Notes: generated from the letters alone by a model not told the origin. Shown: positions 43,363-51,866, counted from the stretch's first letter. The stretch: DNA of 54,081 nucleotides from an uncultured Pelagibacteraceae bacterium (GCA_902551895.1 CACDEU010000002.1:1-54081); one strand, 5' to 3'. A program made the numbers and translations.

Positions 43363-45107
43363 TAAAATGTTTTTATTTTTATTTTTGTTTTATTTTCATT
43401 ATTATTTTCCTTATCGAAATCTACCACTTTTAATATTTTCTTTTCTGGAACTTTATTATCAATTTTTCTATTAGGTGATGGCATCAAAGGCGTATTTGAT
43501 TTACTTGAAATAGTTGTTTCACCAATACCAGCTGTTTGACCAAACATTCCCTCCAACAAAGTGTCTGCATTAACTTTTTCATTTTCAAATATATCGAATA
43601 CTGTTCCATTTCTAAAAACCATTACTTTTGGACAAAGTCCGATAAATTCTTCTAATTCACTGGATAAAAAAACAACTGTATTACCTTCTTCAACATAATT
43701 TCTTAAATGGGTATATAAATCTCTTTTTGTGCTTACATCTATACCTCTTGCAGGATCATTTAAAATTAAAACCTTAGGATGTTGAGCAAACGATCTTGCT
43801 ATCATAACTTTTTGTTGGTTACCTCCACTAAGAGAACCTATTAAATTATCTCTAGGGCCCGTTTTAATACTCAGTCTATCTACTTCCCATTCAAAAATTC
43901 CATTTAACTCTAGCCAATCCACAAATCCTAAAAAACCTCCTCTGCTAGTTTTTTTATAAAGAGGAACTACTAAATTTTCATAAATACTTAAGTTAGGAAG
44001 TATTCCTTCTTTTTTTCTATCTCCGGAAACAAAAGATATCCCATTATTTTTCGCATTATCTAAAGAATTATATTTTACAAAATTTTCATTATTGTCCAAA
44101 ATTTCGGTAAAGCCTCCATGAGCTTCCTGAACACCTGCTAAAATTTTAACAAAGTCATCTTGTCCATTCCCGTCTAACCCTGTTACACCTACTATTTCTC
44201 CTTTTTTTACTTCAAAATTTACAGGCTTGCTGTCAGGCCAAACGACTAAATTTTCAGCTCTCATTACAACTTTATCAGTTTTAGTTTGTATAGATGCAGA
44301 TTTACTTTTTTCTGCTGTTTCTGCTCTTCCTGTCATTAGACCTATTAAATTTTTTTCATTAAGATCTTTTTTTTCTAATACACCGACATCTTTACCGTCC
44401 CTCATAACTGTTGCTTTATCACTTATTCTAACTAGCTCCGCAATTCTGTGAGTAACAATAAATACAGCAATACCTTTATCTCTTAATTCTCTCATTTTTT
44501 TAAACAATCTTTCAGTTGAATCAAAATCTAAAGCTGCAGAAGATTCATCCAGAATTAAAACCTTAGTATTTTCACGCAAGAATGCTCTTGCAATTGTAAT
44601 CCATGCTTTTATTGGTAATGATAGATTAAAAGCCTGAGTATAAGGATCAATATATTCGCCAACAAGATCTTCCATAATTTCTTGTGCTTTTAATACCTTT
44701 TCTCTTTGAGTTAAATTTTTGTACCAAAAATCATCTGAGCCAACAAAAAGGTTGTCAACAACCGATGCTTCTTCTGCAATCATAACTTCCTGAAACACTG
44801 TTGCTATACCCATATTTCTTGCCATAACTGGTGATGTTGGGGTGTGACCTAATACAGAAACTTTGCCTTTATCAATTGGCAAAACTCCTGACATTACTTT
44901 TGCAAGTGTACTTTTTCCACATCCGTTACCTCCAACTATTGCATGGATCTCACCAAAGTTTGCATTAAAATTTACTCCATTTAATGCTTTAGTTACTCCA
45001 AAATATTTATGAACATCTTGGACGTAAATGTCACCTGTAATTTTATCTGATTTATTAGACAACACCTCTTTAGAGGTGTTGTCTTTCATATTTTTTTCTG
45101 CACTCAT
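43362..45107 (-). CDS. Sugar-type ABC transporter ATPase with two nucleotide-binding domains and an unusual tail
   Basis: 581 residues from ATG 45107; an upstream frame opening overlaps the binding protein and is not credible, and a start at 45088 or later is possible. Domain 1: GGNGCGKSTLAKVMSG, signature reduced to FNLSLPIKAWI, VLILDESSAALD. Domain 2: TGLDGNGQDDFVKILAG (Walker A changed: GQDD in place of GKST), LSGGNQQKVMIARSF, VLILNDPARGID. The degenerate second Walker A and first signature suggest one functional ATP site, as in RbsA/Mgl types. The last ~26 residues, KKILKVVDFDKE ... KIKIKTF, are extra and match tails in the PxpC-like and 170-residue proteins. Confidence 0.88.
   Translation of the reverse strand: MSAEKNMKDNTSKEVLSNKSDKITGDIYVQDVHKYFGVTKALNGVNFNANFGEIHAIVGGNGCGKSTLAKVMSGVLPIDKGKVSVLGHTPTSPVMARNMGIATVFQEVMIAEEASVVDNLFVGSDDFWYKNLTQREKVLKAQEIMEDLVGEYIDPYTQAFNLSLPIKAWITIARAFLRENTKVLILDESSAALDFDSTERLFKKMRELRDKGIAVFIVTHRIAELVRISDKATVMRDGKDVGVLEKKDLNEKNLIGLMTGRAETAEKSKSASIQTKTDKVVMRAENLVVWPDSKPVNFEVKKGEIVGVTGLDGNGQDDFVKILAGVQEAHGGFTEILDNNENFVKYNSLDNAKNNGISFVSGDRKKEGILPNLSIYENLVVPLYKKTSRGGFLGFVDWLELNGIFEWEVDRLSIKTGPRDNLIGSLSGGNQQKVMIARSFAQHPKVLILNDPARGIDVSTKRDLYTHLRNYVEEGNTVVFLSSELEEFIGLCPKVMVFRNGTVFDIFENEKVNADTLLEGMFGQTAGIGETTISSKSNTPLMPSPNRKIDNKVPEKKILKVVDFDKENNNENKTKIKIKTF
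45057..45084 (-). other. Strong stem-loop at the 5' end of the ATPase gene
   Basis: A perfect 12-base-pair inverted repeat with a TTTA loop (AGACAACACCTC / GAGGTGTTGTCT) lies about 40 bases after the binding-protein stop. It is not followed by a T-run on the minus strand, so it is not a classic terminator. It lies inside the predicted N-terminus of the ATPase and may protect the binding-protein mRNA or reduce downstream expression. Confidence 0.6.
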
Positions 45108-45123
45108 ACTTTTACTTTTAGTA

Positions 45124-46326
45124 TTAGTGAGATTTAGGATCGTATTTCTCCGGATCAGATGGATTATCAAAGAACGCTTCCACGTAAGATCTTGGAGCCC
45201 ATTTTTCCATTCCTGGGTTATCCCAACCAGTAGAATTTCTATCACAATCTTCATTTAAGATTTGTTTAATTTCATCAAAATTCTTAGTAGCAGGACCAAC
45301 CAATATAGATTGGATTCTAGGACCTTGACCTTGAAGTGTTCTAATCATTACTTCCATACCTAACTCGATTTCATCTCCTGGAGGCCAAGCATATATCGCT
45401 TCATCGATATAGTCTGGGTTATTTCTCCAATAACAAAGAGCTCCCAATTCTCCACCTAATGCAATTGGTGGAATTGGATCAAGTCCTGACTGAAGCAGAG
45501 CTTGTAAAGTTCCTGTTTCTCCTGAAGACTGAACCGCAATACCATCAACTTTTTTTGTATTCGTTGATAGCCATTGTGAAAGTTCCTTCTGAGCAATTTG
45601 AGAAGTCCAGTTATGTGCTAATTGTCCAACAACATTAACATTTGGATATTCATCAAGTGCAGCTAATACACCTTTGTTCTGTTGGTCAGATGCTGAATAG
45701 CCAGGAATTCCTTCCATAACTATCACATTACCTTTTTCACCAATTAACTCAGCCATCCATGCACCAACGTAATAACCAACTAATCTGTAGTTAACAGATG
45801 TATTGATTGAGTACGGAGATGTTGTAAAGCCAGTAAAAGATAGAGTTGGGATACCTTTTTCCCAACCATATTTAATAGTAGTGTTTAAAGCTGTAATGTT
45901 AGAACAACAAATAATAATAGCATCAACTTTTCCGCCATCTATCATCTGTCTCATTTGTTGAATCTGTAAAGAGTCATCCAAATTTGACTGTGTAATAACA
46001 ATTTCATCAACCATTCCTAAAGCTTTCCACTTAGGATAAACAACTTCCATTAAACGCTCCATTGCTCCTTTTCTCCAAGTGTTTCCAGCGTAAGTACTAG
46101 CATAGCCTATTGTCCAAGGTGGTTTTCTAGGACTTTTCCACTTTCTCATTACCGCTTCACCTAGTGGCTGATCACTGTCCATAAAGTCCATGTTGTAAAC
46201 ATAATCTCTCATGTCTTGAGGAACTTTACTTAAACACTCTTTACATAGTTCACCTGCCGAAGCAGAAGAAAAAATTCCAAAAAACCAAGAGAAAAGAACA
46301 ACATATAACATTTTCTTTATTTTCAT
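45124..46326 (-). CDS. Sugar-type (Peripla_BP_4) ABC transporter substrate-binding protein
   Basis: 400 residues. A signal peptide (MKIKKMLYVVLFSWFFGIFSSASA) is followed by a Cys-rich start (GELCKECLSK). The periplasmic fold shows GYASTYAGNTWRKGAMERL, ITQSNLDDSLQIQQMRQM and GGKVDAIIICCSN, similar to RbsB-like type 1 binding proteins but longer by about 80 residues. The rest shows many aromatic residues (YAWPPGD). It presents a substrate to the two oversized permeases. Because the locus continues into PxpABC and biotin carboxylase, the ligand could be a lactam, ureide or amino-acid derivative rather than a sugar. A stem-loop follows the stop codon. Confidence 0.9.
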   Translation of the reverse strand: MKIKKMLYVVLFSWFFGIFSSASAGELCKECLSKVPQDMRDYVYNMDFMDSDQPLGEAVMRKWKSPRKPPWTIGYASTYAGNTWRKGAMERLMEVVYPKWKALGMVDEIVITQSNLDDSLQIQQMRQMIDGGKVDAIIICCSNITALNTTIKYGWEKGIPTLSFTGFTTSPYSINTSVNYRLVGYYVGAWMAELIGEKGNVIVMEGIPGYSASDQQNKGVLAALDEYPNVNVVGQLAHNWTSQIAQKELSQWLSTNTKKVDGIAVQSSGETGTLQALLQSGLDPIPPIALGGELGALCYWRNNPDYIDEAIYAWPPGDEIELGMEVMIRTLQGQGPRIQSILVGPATKNFDEIKQILNEDCDRNSTGWDNPGMEKWAPRSYVEAFFDNPSDPEKYDPKSH

Positions 46327-46535
46327 AATGTTCCCCTTTCCTTAATTAATTTAAGTATCTCATTAATAAATGAATATATCCATAATTATGAATTTCTGTT
46401 TTTTATATATATTTATTAGACCTAAAATTTTTGTTTGTTTTTAGTGCAAAAAATATACTAAGTTGAGCTGAGAAATAATTAATATTATATTCTAACTATA
46501 GTTGTATAAATTAATATTTTTAATTAATTTTTGTT

Positions 46536-46835
46536 ATGAAAAAATTTTTTTTAGTTTTAACTTTTTTTTTGTTTTCAACAACAAGTCTCTTTGCAGAGTA
46601 TAGACTTGAGCCTGTGAATTGTACTTTAAAAAAAAAAGATAACTGTGGAGCTTACTTATATAACACAAAAACTGGCTCAACTTATTTTTGCAATTCCACT
46701 GAATGTAAAGAAATATTAGAAGCGATAGAAGAAGTTGCTAGTGAAGAGGGTTCAACTGATACAAAAAAATCTAAGATACCTAAGAAAAAGAAAAAAAAGA
46801 AATCTAAAATTCCAAAATTTAAAAAAACAAATTAA
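46536..46835 (+). CDS. Small secreted protein with lysine-rich C-terminus
   Basis: 99 residues. A clear signal peptide (MKKFFLVLTFFLFSTTSLFA) precedes a short Cys-containing domain (YRLEPVNCTLKKKDNCGAYLY, YFCNSTECKE) with four cysteines, probably two disulfides. The last 25 residues are highly basic with KSKIPK twice around a run of lysines. Upstream is a 209-base AT-rich gap shared with the divergent transport locus. It is not a family I recognise; the tail might bind nucleic acid, phosphate surfaces or the acidic cell envelope. Confidence 0.7.
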   Translation: MKKFFLVLTFFLFSTTSLFAEYRLEPVNCTLKKKDNCGAYLYNTKTGSTYFCNSTECKEILEAIEEVASEEGSTDTKKSKIPKKKKKKKSKIPKFKKTN

Positions 46836-46836
46836 C

Positions 46837-47298
46837 TTATTCTGTTTTTTTTGAGTGCGAAATTGATACTTCTATTGCACCTCTAATTTCATTACAAAAA
46901 TTTAAATCATCACCTAAAAATGTTCCTTTAAAAAAACTTTTATTAACGGCACCATTTTCTTTCATAAAATTTACGTAATCATCTGTTAGATTGCTTACAC
47001 CAAAAAAATACTCTTTTTCTGCTTCTTGATGGTTTATATTTTTTATCTTTTTTAAAACTAAAATACCAAAAGGATAAAGATAATTAGCTGTTTCAAAAAA
47101 TTCTTTTGCTAGATCTGGATGTTCCTCTTTAATAATTTCAGTTACCGCTGAATTCATAGATACACATCCTTTAAGTATTTTATAAGTTAATTTATCATCT
47201 CCAAGTATTTCTTGAATATTGTAGAAACCAAGTCTTTCTATTTTTTCTGCATGCAAAGAGGTAGTAATAAATAATAAAATAATTATTAATTTTTTCAT
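46837..47298 (-). CDS. Secreted hypothetical protein
   Basis: 153 residues with an N-terminal signal peptide (MKKLIIILLFITTSLHA) and a mature part of mixed helix and strand with two cysteines (LKGCVSMNSAVT and LNFCNEIRGA) that may pair. No membrane helix after the signal. It ends 1 base after the convergent secreted protein and is 7 bases downstream of the aldolase gene on the same strand. No function can be assigned. Confidence 0.65.
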   Translation of the reverse strand: MKKLIIILLFITTSLHAEKIERLGFYNIQEILGDDKLTYKILKGCVSMNSAVTEIIKEEHPDLAKEFFETANYLYPFGILVLKKIKNINHQEAEKEYFFGVSNLTDDYVNFMKENGAVNKSFFKGTFLGDDLNFCNEIRGAIEVSISHSKKTE

Positions 47299-47305
47299 TT
47301 ATTTT

Positions 47306-48034
47306 TTATTGTTTGTAACTAGGATCTTCAGAATCTAATATTGATCTAACTGCTTTCAAATGCAGTTCACCCATGTCAGTAGAATAATTTTCCCAATCTT
47401 GAGCAGTTTTTTCAGCAACCTCAGGGCTTACTATATTTAATTCTTTACCAGTTGATAGTGCAGTTATGTATGTTTCACATGCTTTTTCAAAATAATATAA
47501 ATCATCAAAAGCTTGGGCAATTGTAGGAGCTGCCGTTAAAATTCCATGGTTAGCTAATAAAAGTATATTATAATTTCCAATACTGTTTGCCATTTTTTCT
47601 GACTCTTCTTCAAAGCCAAGTCCACCAAATTCTTTGTAAACTGCTACACGATTATAAAAGCGCATAGTGTTTTGATCGATGGGAGGAAGAGTAGGATCTT
47701 TTAGGCATGATAAAGCTAAGGCATATTTTGAGTGAACATGAAGTATACACTTTGCATTCGGAACTTTTTTATGAATCGTTCCATGAATATTAATTGCTGT
47801 TGGATCAACTATTTCTGGTTTATTTTTCATTTCTTCAAATTTTTTATCTTCAATAAGGATTAAATCGCTTGCTTTGATTTTGCTAAAATGCATTCCAGTT
47901 CCATTAACATAGAAACCACCTCCCGCCTCTGGTGAACATACGCTTAGGTGGTTCGCAATACCCTCGTGCATATTCAATTTTGCTGTCCATCTAAAAACGG
48001 CAGCTAAATCATTTAATAATTCTGAGCTTTTCAT
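47306..48034 (-). CDS. Class II aldolase/adducin-domain protein
   Basis: 242 residues. The zinc-site histidines are in HVHSKYAL and LLANHGIL, with the N-terminal GIANHLSVCSPEAGGGFYVNG and a helical end. The size is that of fuculose/ribulose-phosphate aldolase relatives, many of which act as decarboxylases, epimerases or uncharacterised enzymes. It is divergent from the beta-keto acid cleavage enzyme by 34 bases. A role in the carnitine-type pathway is not obvious. Confidence 0.85.
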   Translation of the reverse strand: MKSSELLNDLAAVFRWTAKLNMHEGIANHLSVCSPEAGGGFYVNGTGMHFSKIKASDLILIEDKKFEEMKNKPEIVDPTAINIHGTIHKKVPNAKCILHVHSKYALALSCLKDPTLPPIDQNTMRFYNRVAVYKEFGGLGFEEESEKMANSIGNYNILLLANHGILTAAPTIAQAFDDLYYFEKACETYITALSTGKELNIVSPEVAEKTAQDWENYSTDMGELHLKAVRSILDSEDPSYKQ

Positions 48035-48068
48035 ATTTAATATGATAATATACTTTATTTAAAAATAA

Positions 48069-48953
48069 ATGAGCAAAGTTTTTATATCATGTGCTGTAAC
48101 TGGATCTGGTGATACTGCTGGAAAACATCCGGATTTACCAAAAACACCAGAACAAATAGCTACGGCTGCTATTGAAGCGGCTAAAGCTGGAGCAGCAATT
48201 GCTCATATTCATGTTAGAGAAGAAGATGGAACACCAAGTAGAAGGTTAGAATTATATAAAGAGGTCGTAGATAGAGTTAGATCTAGTGATACAGATGTTG
48301 TTCTTAATTTAACTACAGGAATGGGTGGAGACCTAGACATAGGACAAGGAAAAAACCCCCTCGATTTTGGTCCAATGACTGATATGGCAAATGTAATGGA
48401 GAGAATTGCAAATGCAGAACAATTTTTACCAGAAATATGTACACTAGATTGTGGAACTTTAAATTTTGGGGATAGTTCAGTAATAACTGTAAATACACCA
48501 AATGATTTAAGAAAAGCTGCTAAAAGATTACAAGAGATAAATGTTAAACCTGAAATCGAAGCTTTTGATTTAGGTAACATGTGGTTTGGTGCTCAATTAT
48601 ACAAAGAAGGATTATTAAGTGATCCACCAATGTTTCAAATGTGTTTAGGTATACCTTGGGGCGCACCCGCGACTCCTTTAGCAATGCAAGCCATGAAAGA
48701 CATTATGCCAAAAGAAGGAATTTGGTCAGGATTTGCAATTTCAAAAAATGAAATGCCTTTTGTCGCTCAAACTGTAATTATGGGAGGCAATCCAAGAGTA
48801 GGGCTAGAAGACAATTTATATTTAGAAAAAGGAAAATTAGCAACTAACGCTCAATTAGTAGAAAAAGCAATTAGAATTGTTACTGATCTTGGTGTATCGA
48901 TAATGACACCTGCCGAAACTAGAGAAAAATTAAAATTAAAAAACTATAAATAA
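48069..48953 (+). CDS. Beta-keto acid cleavage enzyme (DUF849), dehydrocarnitine-type
   Basis: 294 residues, a complete BKACE TIM barrel. The metal-binding histidines appear as HIHVRE; other hallmarks are NLTTGMGGDLDIG, CTLDCGTLNFGD, LCLGIPWGAPA-like CLGIPWGAPATPL and GGNPRVGLEDNLYL. BKACE enzymes cleave a beta-keto acid using acetyl-CoA, giving acetoacetate and a new CoA ester. The pattern resembles what I remember of CdhC, which turns 3-dehydrocarnitine into betainyl-CoA. The nearby betaine-type transporter, butyrobetaine-dioxygenase-like gene and SDR support that choice. Other beta-keto acids remain possible. Confidence 0.88.
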   Translation: MSKVFISCAVTGSGDTAGKHPDLPKTPEQIATAAIEAAKAGAAIAHIHVREEDGTPSRRLELYKEVVDRVRSSDTDVVLNLTTGMGGDLDIGQGKNPLDFGPMTDMANVMERIANAEQFLPEICTLDCGTLNFGDSSVITVNTPNDLRKAAKRLQEINVKPEIEAFDLGNMWFGAQLYKEGLLSDPPMFQMCLGIPWGAPATPLAMQAMKDIMPKEGIWSGFAISKNEMPFVAQTVIMGGNPRVGLEDNLYLEKGKLATNAQLVEKAIRIVTDLGVSIMTPAETREKLKLKNYK

Positions 48954-48964
48954 ATCAAGAATAT

Positions 48965-49750
48965 TTAGTCTACTCTTATAGTATTGCCATCCACAGGAAA
49001 GACTTGACCAGATATTTTTTCACTATCTTTTGAAATTAAAAATGAGCACATGTTTCCTATATCTTCTTGAGAAATCCAAGAATTAATTGAAGCCATAGAT
49101 AAAAAATCTTTTTCGATAGTTTTTTTTGATACTTTAAGAAATTTTGCTTTATCTCTTATTACTCTGTCCATTCTATCTCCTTTAATCGTTCCAGGACAAA
49201 TAGCATTTACTCTTATTTTAAATTTACCTAATTCTATAGCTAAAGTTTTTGTTACTCCTATGATTGCCCACTTACTAGCTGCATATGGAGATCTTAATGC
49301 AAAACCCATTATTCCCGCAGTTGAAGAAATATTTATTATAGAACCGCCTTTGTTATTTTTAAGCATTGGTATTGCAAGCTTTGTAAAGTAAAAATGACTT
49401 ATAACATTTGTTTTTAATGTTTGTTCCCAGTCATCAGAGCTTAACTTTTCTAAATTTCCAGTTGGACCCGCAATTCCTACATTATTTATTAAAGCATCAA
49501 TTTTTTTGGTTTTTTTTTTAATTTTGATGAAAAAATTTGAAACCTCATACTCATCAGAAGCATCACATTCATATGTAAATAATTTTTTTTTATTTAGCGG
49601 ATGTTTTTGTGCTTTTTTTAAAGATTTGCTATCGATATCACAAATATAAACAATAGCACCTCTTGAAAGACAAATCTTTGCAGTCGACCATCCAATTCCT
49701 GAAGATCCACCTGAAATAATGATTTTTTTGTTAATTAGACTTAGCGGCAT
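48965..49750 (-). CDS. Short-chain dehydrogenase/reductase
   Basis: 261 residues. The classic SDR elements are GGSSGIGWST for the cofactor, NNVGIAGP, the catalytic Ser in INISSTAGIMG, and Tyr-x3-Lys in SPYAASKWAI; the acid after strand 2 (ICDID) favours NAD. It overlaps the end of the transporter ATPase gene by 20 bases, so expression is coupled to the ABC transporter. It may oxidise a hydroxy-group substrate brought in by that transporter; with the BKACE opposite, oxidation of L-carnitine to 3-dehydrocarnitine is a reasonable hypothesis, although the known enzyme CdhA belongs to a different family. Confidence 0.88.
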   Translation of the reverse strand: MPLSLINKKIIISGGSSGIGWSTAKICLSRGAIVYICDIDSKSLKKAQKHPLNKKKLFTYECDASDEYEVSNFFIKIKKKTKKIDALINNVGIAGPTGNLEKLSSDDWEQTLKTNVISHFYFTKLAIPMLKNNKGGSIINISSTAGIMGFALRSPYAASKWAIIGVTKTLAIELGKFKIRVNAICPGTIKGDRMDRVIRDKAKFLKVSKKTIEKDFLSMASINSWISQEDIGNMCSFLISKDSEKISGQVFPVDGNTIRVD

Positions 49751-50783
49751 CAGCCATATGTTCTTTTGTTAAGGCTTTTGAAAGTTCTTTTTGAGTTAAG
49801 TATCCTTTTACATTGCCACTCTTATCAACAACTTCACAATTTGAATTTGAGCAGACAACTTTTGGTAAAAACTCATCTAAAAATTGGTCTTCATGAACTT
49901 TTATAAGATTTGATTTATCAATATCCTTAGATGAATTTGCAGGTGTCATAATAATCTTAGCTTTTATTACTTTTGCTCTATTTACATCTTTAACGAAAGC
50001 CTCAACATAATCATCAGCAGGGTTCATAATAATATCTATTGGAGTTCCTACTTGTACTAATCTTCCTCCATTTAATATACCTATATGATCTCCTAACCTT
50101 AATGATTCATCTAAATCATGAGTTATAAATACTATTGTTTTTTTTAATTCACTTTGTAAATCTATTAACTGTTTTTGCATATCACTTCTAATTAAAGGAT
50201 CTAAAGCAGAAAACGCTTCATCCATTAACATTATATCTGTATTGGTTGCAAGCGCTCTTGCTAAACCTACTCTTTGTTGCATACCACCAGATAACTGATT
50301 AGGGTATTGATGCTCAAAACCAGTTAAACCCACAGCTTCAATTTTTTCCATTGCAGTTTTGTTTCTTTCCTCTGGTTTCTGTCCTTGTACCTCAAGTCCA
50401 TATCCAACATTTTCCAATACTGTTTTATGTGGGAATAAACCAAATCTTTGGAACACCATACTCATTTTATGTCTTCTAAATTCAATCAATCCTTTTGGAT
50501 CTAAATCCATAACATTTGTACCTTCAACAGAAACTACTCCTGAAGTTGGGTCTATTAATCTATTAATATGTCTAATCAGAGTAGATTTACCTGAACCAGA
50601 TAAACCCATACATACAAAAGTTTCACCTTCTTCAATACTTAAAGAAACATTATCCAAGCCAACCGTATGACCAGTTTTTTCTAATATTTCTTCTTTTGTA
50701 GCTCCGTCTTGAACCATAGGAAGAACTTTGGAAGGTTGGTCTCCAAAAATTTTGTAAACATTTTTAATTTCAATTTTGCTCAT
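49731..50783 (-). CDS. Quaternary-amine-type (ProV/OpuAA-like) ABC transporter ATPase
   Basis: 350 residues. Walker A GLSGSGKST, signature LSGGMQQRVG, Walker B IMLMDEAFSALD and His-switch FITHDL form a full ATPase. The N-terminus has the long insert (GATKEEILEKTGHTVGLDNVS) typical of ProV-like proteins, and the C-terminal part resembles a single CBS-like region (NCEVVDKSGNVKGYLTQKEL) rather than the usual pair, which senses ionic strength in osmoregulated systems. It follows the permease by 4 bases. Glycine betaine, choline, carnitine or butyrobetaine are likely substrates. Confidence 0.92.
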   Translation of the reverse strand: MSKIEIKNVYKIFGDQPSKVLPMVQDGATKEEILEKTGHTVGLDNVSLSIEEGETFVCMGLSGSGKSTLIRHINRLIDPTSGVVSVEGTNVMDLDPKGLIEFRRHKMSMVFQRFGLFPHKTVLENVGYGLEVQGQKPEERNKTAMEKIEAVGLTGFEHQYPNQLSGGMQQRVGLARALATNTDIMLMDEAFSALDPLIRSDMQKQLIDLQSELKKTIVFITHDLDESLRLGDHIGILNGGRLVQVGTPIDIIMNPADDYVEAFVKDVNRAKVIKAKIIMTPANSSKDIDKSNLIKVHEDQFLDEFLPKVVCSNSNCEVVDKSGNVKGYLTQKELSKALTKEHMADAAKSN

Positions 50784-50787
50784 ATTT

Positions 50788-51804
50788 TTATAACTTTATT
50801 TTTTTTGTTTTTGTTCTTTCTTGAATTTTTTCTCCGTAAGATTGTGTAATTCGATCGAATATAATAGCCAGTAAAACAATTGCAATACCTGCTTCAGTAG
50901 CCATACCTACATTTAATTGTTGTAGTCCTAATAATACTTCATCTCCAATTCCTCTAGTTCCTATCATAGAAGCAATAACTACCATTGCTAACGCCATCAT
51001 TGTGCATTGGTTAATTCCTTGCATTATATTTGGAAGGGCTAAAGGCAATTGTACTCCCCATAGTTTTTGTTTTTTACTTGCCCCAAAAGCCTCCGCTGCT
51101 TCTACAACCTCTGTATCAACCAATCTAATTCCAAGATCAGTTAACCTTATTAAAGGAGGAACAGCATATACAAATATTGCAAAAATAGCTGGAACCGCTC
51201 CTAAACCAAACAATAAAATTCCTGGAATTAAATAGCAAAAACTAGGAATAGTTTGCATTAAATCAAGTATTGGCAATATGGCATTTCTTACTTTTTTATT
51301 TCTTGCCATCATTATTCCAACAGGAATACCAATAACCAAACAAAGCAACATTCCAATAACAACTATACAAGTCGTCATAATACATTTATCCCAATACCTA
51401 GGACTTAAGAAGCCTAGAAAGAAAACACAGAAAGCAACCATTATTGTAGTCCCCATATTTCTTCCACTGGCAAAATATGCAAGAGCAATTACTGAAATCA
51501 TTAGTAATGGCCACGGCAACCCAACCATAAAATTTTTCATATCTGTATAAAGACCTAGTAAGAAATTATTAATTCCTTCAAAAAACATTCCATATTCTCT
51601 AATAAGTTTATCAAAACCTTCGTTTAAATAAGGCATCAATGGAAGATCTAGCCACTTAGGCCAGTTACCCAACCAAGACAGATCTGTAAATAAAATTGAA
51701 ACACTTTCGGGTCTATATTTTGAGCTTGTATATGCAATATAAACCATTGCAAAAAAAGCCACTAAATACAACGAATATAAAATATGTTTTTTATATTTTC
51801 CCAT
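50788..51804 (-). CDS. Quaternary-amine-type (ProW/OpuAB-like) ABC permease
   Basis: 338 residues with about seven membrane helices; the core includes GIPVGIMMARNKKVRNAILPILDLMQTIP and the ATPase-contact EAAEAFGASKKQKLWGVQLPLALPNIMQGINQ. A ProW-like hydrophilic N-terminal part precedes the core. It comes 62 bases after the binding-protein gene, separated from it by a strong terminator-like hairpin that should lower its expression. Confidence 0.92.
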   Translation of the reverse strand: MGKYKKHILYSLYLVAFFAMVYIAYTSSKYRPESVSILFTDLSWLGNWPKWLDLPLMPYLNEGFDKLIREYGMFFEGINNFLLGLYTDMKNFMVGLPWPLLMISVIALAYFASGRNMGTTIMVAFCVFFLGFLSPRYWDKCIMTTCIVVIGMLLCLVIGIPVGIMMARNKKVRNAILPILDLMQTIPSFCYLIPGILLFGLGAVPAIFAIFVYAVPPLIRLTDLGIRLVDTEVVEAAEAFGASKKQKLWGVQLPLALPNIMQGINQCTMMALAMVVIASMIGTRGIGDEVLLGLQQLNVGMATEAGIAIVLLAIIFDRITQSYGEKIQERTKTKKIKL

Positions 51805-51822
51805 TTATTCCTTTTTTAAAAA

Positions 51823-51846
51823 CTAAGAGCCCTTTCGGGCTCTTAG
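51823..51846 (-). terminator. Intra-operon terminator/attenuator after betaine-type binding protein
   Basis: On the minus strand CTAAGAGCCC-GAAA-GGGCTCTTAG, a perfect 10-base-pair stem with a GNRA tetraloop, is followed by TTTTT. It lies between the binding-protein stop and the permease start. This should give more binding protein than permease. Confidence 0.85.
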
Positions 51847-51866
51847 AATTAATATTTATTTTAAAA

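Noticed and set aside
45108-45254. Extension of the ABC ATPase frame upstream of 45107
   Set aside because: It would overlap the binding-protein gene by more than 130 bases and encodes nothing like the ATPase family.
46327-46535. 209-base gap between binding protein and secreted protein as an RNA gene
   Set aside because: It is uniformly AT-rich without a convincing stem-loop; a divergent promoter region is sufficient explanation.
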